A stretch of DNA of 64,000 bases, from the NCBI GenBank assembly GCA_015143295.1, contig CM026574.1, forward strand, positions 8,310,938 to 8,374,937, given 5' to 3'. The notes below the pieces were generated by a model. That model had not been told where the DNA came from, made no database searches, and worked only from the letters and a program-made list of their open reading frames with translations. Positions 57,197 through 64,000 of this stretch are shown here, in pieces (position 1 is the stretch's first letter; each line of letters starts with the position of its first letter). The DNA comes from Tetracentron sinense (taxonomy: Eukaryota > Streptophyta > Magnoliopsida > Trochodendrales > Trochodendraceae). Both the position numbers and the translations under genes were made by a program.

Positions 57197-60113
57197 TGTG
57201 AGCACGGATTTCGGTTACCCACATTTGATGAGGATTGTGTTGAGTTTAGAGTCGCCACTTATTAATTCGGTAGGGATAAGTCTCAGGTAATGTATAAGGT
57301 CTTGGTCTGCTTAGAGTTCTAGGTAAGAGGTTCGGTTAAGCCTAGGGAAGATGTTAGGAACCTAATCACTTTCGTTTTACAACGGTTCCCTACTTACTAG
57401 GTTTAAGCCAAATTATCGTCAATGATTAGTCAAATATCATAGGTTTAGTTTATACTAATCCAAGAAAGGAAAAGCTAAACGAGGGTCGAACCCATGCTGG
57501 GTTGCCTACATACTCACATTGGGGTGAGATCAAACTGAGCGTAGTTCTGGCACATAACTCGGTGCCGAGGCTAAGGGAGTGTTGTGTGTGCACCAAGGGT
57601 AGCTTAGGGTCTAGTCCGGTAGACTAAGGTTGGGTTGACTGGGGTTGGTCAAGTGCACGGTATTAGGCTCGATAGGCTAAAGGATAGTCCAATAGACTAG
57701 GGTTTAGGCCCAGTAGGCCAAGGGTGTAAGCTTGAGGTTAGGGTTTAGTCCGGTAGACTAAGGGTTGGGCCCGTAGGCCCGGTAGGCCTTGGATGGATCC
57801 GGAGGTCAAGGGTAAACCGGTAGGCTTAGGGTTAGGCCTGGTAGGCGTTTGATGAACCTGGAGGTCAAGGGTAAGCCCGATAGGCTTAGGGTTAGGCCCG
57901 ATAGGCCAAGATTAGGCCTAGTAGGCCTTGGATGGACCCGGAAGTCAAGGGTAAGCCTGGTAAGCTTAGAGAGGGGTTTAATCGTGATTAGGGTTGCTAA
58001 CTGGGGTTGGGAAAGGTCCAATGTATGTTTATAGTCCTTAAGAGTTGTTTAAACATTTTTGAGGATTTTTTTCCCAAATTTTCCTAAGTTAAATGTGGTT
58101 AACCACGGTTAAGACATGAGTTTAACCATGGTTAGTTCGGATAACCAAGGTTAGATAGTGTACAAAGTCAAATTTGGAATCATACTGCCATTTTAGAATT
58201 TTCATGATTTTTTGACATTTTTCAAGGTTTAAATGGGCTTAACCATAGTTAAACCAAGTGTGAACCATGGTTAAGTTCATCTAACCATGATTAAGCATAA
58301 GCACATAATCCAAAAGTTTCATTTTCCAAGGTTTTGGAATATTCTGGATTTATATGGATTTCTTGGAATTTTTTCATGGGGTTGGACAAATTAACCATGG
58401 TTAACTCTTAATCATGGTTGAGTTAACCATGGTTAAAACAAGGGATGACTTGGGTAGGCTTGGAGTGGACCTCAAGGGCCATGGCAGGTCAGTAGGAGGG
58501 CCCTCATGGGATCTGGGCTCACTGTAGAGAAAAAAAAAAAAACAGAAATCCATACTATCAATAAATGGAGTGCCGACAATTTGGGTGTTTTTTTACCCAG
58601 GTTCACACCCCTATAACTATTGTTAGGGGGTGCTCCACCTATGGTTTTGAAGAGGGGATTCTGAGGAAGAGTTTAAGCCTGAGATGGGCCCCAGGGGTGG
58701 CCTGACGTGGGCCTCCCAGTGTGCCAAAGTGGCACTATCAACATTCACATAAAATGATAAATGTCGGTAATCTTATTACCGACATTCTGGCAGTTTTTGG
58801 TTTTTTAAAATTTAACTCTGGTTAGAGTTAACTACAGGTCTCGAGGTGTTCAGGTAAAATGTAAGGAAGACCGAAGGGTACAACCCATGCCTTTTAGTGG
58901 GCCCTGGGGTGCTCAGGTAGGGTCCATAGGCTCTAAAACAGCAAACGCTCTAGGTGTCGGTACTGAGTTTACCGACACCTTGGGATTTTTCCAGAAACAA
59001 CAATTTGCCCTACGGGGCTGCCAAGGGGGTAGAACCAGGGGTTCCCTCATGACATGAGGGACCCCCAAAAGCTACTGAAGCTACCCGATGTGGTGTTTTA
59101 CCCTTAGGGGGTTCCCCACACCTATGGTGAAGATGGGGGAGCTCCTTTAATGGGTTTTCTAAAAAAATGAAAGAAAACTACTTCCCCTAGAATGGATCAG
59201 GGGCTCACATTGACATCGAAAGCAAATAAAAGAGGGGTAGGGGAAGCCCTACCCTGCTGGTCAGCTGTTGTTGGCCTGGGAACAGTAGTGGTAGTGGTGG
59301 TTCATTGCAGTGTACAGTGCAAGGGAGTAAGGTGATGACTTAAGAAAGCTACAGGGACCTCGTGGGGTTACTAGGAAGAAGGCTAGGAGTCTAGAACTGG
59401 TGTCTGTGGAGTGAGTTCCAGTTGGTGGAGGTGCTGCCCTCTTTATAGGGGAGATCATGGGGACACCCATGTAATAAGGATGAAGGTTGGCAAGATTTAC
59501 ATGGGGCGGAGAGGCGTGTGCAAGTCGGAGGAGTGGTGGTGCAGGCGTGCCTAACCGCATAGGAGAGTTGGTGTGCTGCAGGAAGAAGAAAACAGGATTG
59601 TCGGTAATGTGATTACCGACATCCTCAAAACAATGAATTTTTGAGATGTCGATAATCCTATTACCGACACCATTGGTTTTTAACCAAAGGGCCTGGCCCA
59701 GTGTTGTGCATGCGGCAAGCCCTAGGCCCAGGCCGAGAGGCTTGACCCTTAGGGTTTGTGGACCTAGGGTTTAAGCCCTAAGGGCCTAGGGCTTGTCTAG
59801 GGCTTAGTTTTTCCTAAGTTTTAGACTAGGGTTTGGTCCTAGGGTTAAACTAGGGATTGCCTAGGGTTAACTATTGGTCTAGTCCTAGGGTTAGGCTAGG
59901 GTTTACATAGGGTTAGGCTAGGGCTAGGCTATGGTTTACCTAGGGTATAGGTTGAGTTGAGGGTTTAACTAGGGTTAAAAAATCTAGGGTTTACTAGGGT
60001 TATACCTATGGTCTACTAGGGTTACACGTAGGGTTAAGGGAGTCTACTAGGGTTTAACCATGGTTAAGAACCCTTAACCCTGGTTAGGAGGGTGTAAAAA
60101 TTGGGTGCTTACA
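57197..60113 (+). mobile_element. Solo LTR, 2.9 kb, Gypsy-like, with exact TSD
   Basis: Starts TGTGAGCACGG, ends GGTGCTTACA, and is flanked by ATGGG on both sides (57192-57196 and 60114-60118). No internal region, so an LTR-LTR recombination product. It holds an array of (G/C)GGTAGGC(C/T)-type phrases of about 80 bp (57700-57970), repeated TTAACCATGGTTAA palindromes (58090-58440), four related hairpins (58761-59670) and CTAGGGTTTA-rich sequence (59750-60060). It hit copy 1 of the duplicated block only. Confidence 0.92.
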
Positions 60114-60640
60114 ATGGGAACCAAATCCTCTATGGTTATAACCGGATTTGTGGAGTCCGGTTATGCCCATGAGGTCACCGCGTGTCCCTTTTGACACCCC
60201 TTACTTGAGGCTAAGATTCACCCACCCATCCTTAGTTTTTAAATTACTTTTTTTAATGTTTACTATTTTAATTTTAAAATATTTTTGATGTTTTTTTTTC
60301 TAAAAACTAAGGATGGTTGGGTAAATCCTAAGGGTGGGTGAATCTTAATCACAGTTAAGGAGTGTGAAAAGGAACATGAGGGGACCTCAAGGGCATAACC
60401 GGATTCCCTAAAATCCGGTTATAATTGTAGAGGATTTGGTAAGCACCGTAAGAATGAAGCACAACTACTACTTTATAGCTAGTTTGTAAAAGGAAAATGG
60501 AAAACGGACAGCTTAGAATTTGGCCCGTGATCCCATTGGTCCGCGCCCCCTTTTTACCACCTGTCAACTGTGGTTAAGATCACTCACCCCTAAGGTTAAG
60601 CAATCTAATTATGATTTTCAAAAAAATAAAATTATTTTTT
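60114..60640 (+). repeat. Tandem segmental duplication, copy 1, second part
   Basis: Matches 61070-61590, including the core MITE and the following CTTTATAGCTAGTTTGTAAAA and GTGATCCCATTGGTCC blocks. Confidence 0.85.
60119..60445. mobile_element. Core MITE with CCGGTTAT palindromes, copy 1
   Basis: Both ends start ACCAAATCCTC(T)A and carry a stem ATAACCGGA / TCCGGTTAT (60138-60164) or ATAACCGGATT / AATCCGGTTAT (60395-60422), then the core (GTGTCCCTTTTGACACCCC on the left; GTGAATCTTAATCACAGTTA on the right). TIR over 130 bp, AT-rich centre. The solo LTR lies right at its left edge. Confidence 0.85.
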
Positions 60641-60655
60641 ACTTAATATTTACTT

Positions 60656-61600
60656 AATACCGACTAGTCTTACTTTCCATAGTACATTGTCTGCTCTTCA
60701 CACACTGCATGATCTCCCTTGCACCTGGCTCCGCCATGCATTCAATAATCCAATATAGATATGCCACATCATCCACTTATTATTTACTTAATATGGACTA
60801 GTCTTACTTTCCATAATACAATTTTTGCTCTTCACACGCGCACTAAAAGCAAGTTATGAGGGAAACCATAATCATGTTCCAGGGAATTGCTAATCATAAT
60901 TAGAGGTGTGCTACCTCTACTCTCATCCCTATTTTCACTAAAAACTCAACACCTCTTAAATCAAGAACATGTGTTAGTTTTTGGCCGAAAGTAAGAAGAG
61001 GTGTTTTTTGACGAAGAATTGAGAATGCTTGAGAGAAGGGCTAACGCAGCCCTGGTAATTAACATGATGGGAACCAAATCTTCTACGTTTATAACCGGAT
61101 TTGGGGAATTTGGTTCTGCCCATGAGGTCACCGCTTGTCCCTTCTAACACCCCTTAATTGTGGTTAAGATTCATCCACCCATCCTTAGTTTTTAGAATTT
61201 AAAATTTACTATTTAATTTTAAAATATTTTTAATGTTTTTTTTTTTCCAAAAACTAAGGATGGTTGGATAAATTTTAAGGATGAGTGAATCTTAATCACA
61301 GTTAAGAAGTGTGAAAAGGAGCATGTGACGACCTCAGGCCAAAACCGGATTCCACAAAATCAAATTATAACCGTAGAGATTTGGTAAGCACCGTAATGAA
61401 TGAATCGCAGCCACTACCTTTATAGCTAGTTTGTAAAAGGGAAAATGAAAACGGACAGCTTAGAAGTTGGCCCGTGATCCCATTGGTCCACGCCCCCTTT
61501 CTATCACCTATCAACTGTGGTTAAGATCACTCACCCTTAAGGTTAAGTAATCTAATTATGCTTTTTTTTAAAATAAAATTATTATTTTTAATTTAAATAA
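60656..61600 (+). repeat. Tandem segmental duplication, copy 2
   Basis: Uninterrupted copy of 56885-57196 plus 60114-60640, with an extra stretch at about 60705-60830 that itself partly repeats the opening (GGACTAGTCTTACTTTCCAT). It lacks the solo LTR, so the duplication predates that insertion. Confidence 0.85.
61078..61395. mobile_element. Core MITE with CCGGTTAT palindromes, copy 2
   Basis: Counterpart of 60119-60445. Its palindromes are more decayed (ATAACCGGATTTGGGG on the left, without a perfect partner). Confidence 0.8.
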
Positions 61601-61655
61601 ACTTAATCATGGTTAAACAGGTATTAAAAGGGACACATGCGGTCTGCTTCTCAGG
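61470..61655. mobile_element. Core MITE, GGCCCGTGATCCC subtype
   Basis: Left outer part GGCCCGTGATCCCATTGGTCC, then TCAACTGTGGTTAAGATCAC. Right arm AATCATGGTTAAACAG, then GTATTAAAAGGGACACATG. In copy 1 of the duplication only the left arm remains (60530-60610). Confidence 0.65.
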
Positions 61656-61878
61656 AGTCGGGACCCTTTGTAAAATTATCGAAATATAAATTTTTCGAGC
61701 TGAAGGAAAAAGAAAACCAAACAAATTTTGCTGGCACATGCAGAAGTTGCTTGCAGGAATAGGCAATTGCGTTGTTTGTGCCAGCCAGCTCTGAAGCGCG
61801 TGGTAGATGGACGTATTTACTCTATGTCATGTCAGCTAACAAAAAGGACGAAATGAGTAACACTTTCATACCCTTATA

Positions 61879-62134
61879 CTAGCGGGTGGCACGTGTGATG
61901 CGAGTGAGAGGAAGGAGTTAATCACAGTTAATAGGAGTTAAAAGAAACACGTGTTAACTTGTGGGTGCGATTGAACTTTCCCAGAATTCAATCACGATTG
62001 ACTGTGATTCTATTTTTTAAATAGATAGATGAGGGTAGTTTGGGAGTAAAATATTAAATTAAAGTTTTGTTTTATATAAGGGTAGTTTAGGAATTTTGGA
62101 AAATTCAGGCTACGCCTGCCTCTCCCATAAAGAT
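61879..62134 (-). mobile_element. Short Helitron (256 bp)
   Basis: Minus strand starts TCTTTATGGGAGAGGCAGGC and ends GTGCCACCCGCTAG between host A (61878) and T (62135). It shares CAGGCTACG, GGGTAGTTT and the CTAGCGG(A/G) end with the Helitron at 28576-29088. It contains one core-MITE arm (61915-61970). Confidence 0.65.
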
Positions 62135-63387
62135 GGTGTAACATCGGTAGGTAATTGGGTTTGAATAAAGACAGCTGGTTATTTCCAATTAAGTGGCTGG
62201 TTTCATCTTCCAAAAGTGATGTTTAATCTCTCCATTAGTGCGTTTCCAACGCAGATATTTTGTCTCCCCAATGGTGCATCAACAAGTTCTAAAACAAAGA
62301 AAAGAAGAAGAACACGATTGGGGAGATAAACATCTTAGTGAACAATTGCAAAGTCGTTGAGATTGAGATCCATTAGGAGAGAAATCGTGGAGCCTTTCTA
62401 CGAAAAGAAAGAAGTAGCAAAACTCGCTGTTCAAGATGCTGCTCTTGCCGCTCCCAAGCTTGGGGATGAACAGTAATTCCGTAATATCCCGCAGGTACAC
62501 CTTGTCCTTCTTCTTCTTTGGTTTATCTGTAAATTTCTGAATCAAAAACCCCAGAAGGATTAGGTTATCTTTAAGAGTCATCTGTTAATTTCAGTATTTG
62601 GAGTTTTTTTATTTTTTATTTATATTGATTCTGGTGAAAGGAAGTTGGTAAGAAGATCATGGATTGTGCAATTTGATCCTTTGCAATCCAAAATTTATAG
62701 GTCTTATCAAGATGTAGTTTAGGGTTTTTCTCTCATTCCAATCAAATTTATTCTATATTTCTTGAGATGCCCAGTCGAGATAATTGCTCCCTTGCAAGAA
62801 CGTAACCTAATCCTTTGGTGAATACGTTTTCCTCCATAATCTAAGGTTTTTATTCGTTCAAATGAGGTAATTGATGTTTTGCAAATAAATTCTGCTATTG
62901 GTTATCATCGTCTTCGCCTTTGTTTCATGTAATTTCATGGAATCAGAGTCTGAGGTTTTGCAAATAAGATCTGCACCTTTCTTACAATTTTTAGGAATTA
63001 CTGTTCATCCCCAAGGTAGGTATCCTCTGCCGTGTGCGGGATATAGAGATCCACCAGGAATAAAACATCTGGTGAACAATGCTGTTCTTGCCTTTCTACG
63101 GTAAGGGGAAGAAGATCAGGAGGAAGCACATTTGACAAGGGCTGTGATGTTTTTTCTTTTCATTAAGTTTTCTTTATTAATTATACATGGTAATGATGAT
63201 AACTGGTAAGATTCTCTAACTATTTCATTTTTGTAGTTTTATGATTATGACTTTGATATAAAAAAGAGGAATCAGTTGGTATATTTGAATTAGTTAATAA
63301 ATTTTGGTCCCAAAAAAAAAAAAAAAAAATTCCGGTAGCTCAACTGAAACAAGGCCAAGAAAAAGAGAGTTAACATCATTTCCAGCC
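62135..63387. other. Unassigned, possibly flank of a host gene
   Basis: No family recognised. A donor-like CCGCAG|GTACAC (62494) and short open stretches suggest exon traces on either strand but nothing joins. GGAATTACTGTTCATCCCCA occurs at 62994 and inverted at 62461-62480. An A-run lies at 63312-63330. Confidence 0.35.
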
Positions 63388-63642
63388 TCACTTGGGCTGC
63401 TGGGCACTAGCGTCTGTTCTATATGCTTTGTGTAAATTTTTAACACAACCGTGTTCAAATGGGTTCATATATTTTCTGCTCAAGAAAACACTCTTGGGCA
63501 TTGGTTGCTTAGACAGACTTCCTATGTCACCTACCATGTAAAGTAAAGCTTCTTGTGCACCTGAGAGCTCAAAATTTGTAAAATACCCACTCATAATTTG
63601 AAATTGAACTTGAAGTGGAGGATTTGGTTGCAAAGTCATCAA
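63388..63642 (-). CDS. Unrecognised 84-codon reading frame
   Basis: Minus strand, MMTLQPNPPLQVQFQIMSGY...KNLHKAYRTDASAQQPK. The composition is protein-like, but I recognise no family. It lies about 60 bases right of an A-run (on the minus strand, upstream of a T-run), so it could be part of a retrocopy. May be spurious. Confidence 0.25.
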   Translation of the reverse strand: MMTLQPNPPLQVQFQIMSGYFTNFELSGAQEALLYMVGDIGSLSKQPMPKSVFLSRKYMNPFEHGCVKNLHKAYRTDASAQQPK

Positions 63643-64000
63643 ATTTGGGCAAATATGTACAAGTCGTAGTGGAGCAATTGGGTTATCTTAGGTCGAAGCC
63701 ATGAAGAAAGATACAGCGGTAGGGAATGATTTTCATTGTTCATTTGTTTTGGCTTGACTTTCATCTTTCTCTCTGCCATGTAAGGCTTCTCATACAGCCA
63801 TCAAGGGTTCAAGATGCAGACAAGCCCACAAATATATAGTTTTGTTGCTTCTCTAAAAATATATGTTGCTTCTCTAACAATATATCTTCTTTCAAGTCTT
63901 TAGATTAGTTGTTCGTCGATAACCCACCATATTTAAATGGATGGTAGTCCCATATTTATTTTACATATAAATTTTGTAGCAAGACGTAGGGAATGAATGG
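63643..64000. other. Right edge, nothing recognised
   Basis: AT-rich, with a short near-repeat TTGCTTCTCTAA(A/C)A at 63845 and 63868. Confidence 0.35.

Noticed and set aside
59750-60060. Telomere-like sequence (many CTAGGGTTTA and CCTAGGGTTA phrases)
   Set aside because: The phrase is irregular and contains CTAGGG, not a clean TTTAGGG repeat, and it lies inside a solo LTR with exact target duplication. It is LTR internal repeat, not an interstitial telomere.

Overview
This window is nuclear DNA of a flowering plant, from a repeat-dominated stretch of chromosome. The evidence is plant-type L1 LINEs, Copia and chromovirus (Gypsy) retrotransposons with a Met-tRNA primer site, CACTA elements with a Ptta-type ORF, Helitrons, dense MITEs, tRNA-derived SINEs, and decayed copies of two plant cell-wall genes (COBRA-like and cellulose synthase). 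I see no intact host protein-coding gene, no rRNA, tRNA or CRISPR, and no prokaryotic signal. The species cannot be told from this.

Layout. 1-368: tail of an LTR. 407-11030: a long-inverted-repeat element (arms about 1.1 kb) whose right arm was split by a full-length but decayed L1 LINE (3574-10518) flanked by a 17-bp target duplication. 12556-18925: a five-exon COBRA-like pseudogene whose first intron is stuffed with a small LTR element (12741-14314) and a 5'-truncated LINE (14765-17199). 19495-25380: MITEs, two CACTA ends, a 2.0-kb Helitron with a captured AMP-ligase fragment, and a SINE. 25771-30655: Helitrons, MULE and hAT MITEs, and SINEs. 31225-32560: a tandem array built from a MITE arm, split by a Tourist MITE. 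33573-39047: a broken chromovirus with both LTRs. 39603-42396: a solo LTR. 43254-47195: nested and adjacent Helitrons, a cellulose-synthase fragment, and two hairpin-bearing MULE MITEs. 47196-50531: a 3.3-kb LTR. 50532-53612: 3' part of a Copia element. 54480-56090: a CACTA ORF relic. 56885-61600: an old tandem duplication, one copy of which was later hit by a 2.9-kb solo LTR (57197-60113). 61879-62134: a short Helitron. 62135-64000: mostly unexplained.

Theme. One short sequence core (consensus close to GAATCTTAACCACAGTTAA, then about GTGTTAAAAGGGACACGTG) recurs in at least fifteen places: as arms of free MITEs, inside both arms of the long-TIR element, as the unit of a tandem array, and inside two Helitrons. 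In most full copies the core sits next to a short perfect or near-perfect palindrome whose sequence differs from copy group to copy group. Three separate MULE-type MITEs with 9-bp (or near 9-bp) target duplications also carry a palindrome inside each terminal repeat. This modular arrangement of conserved core plus exchangeable hairpin is the most interesting pattern I found. All coordinates, alignments and identities here were made by eye.
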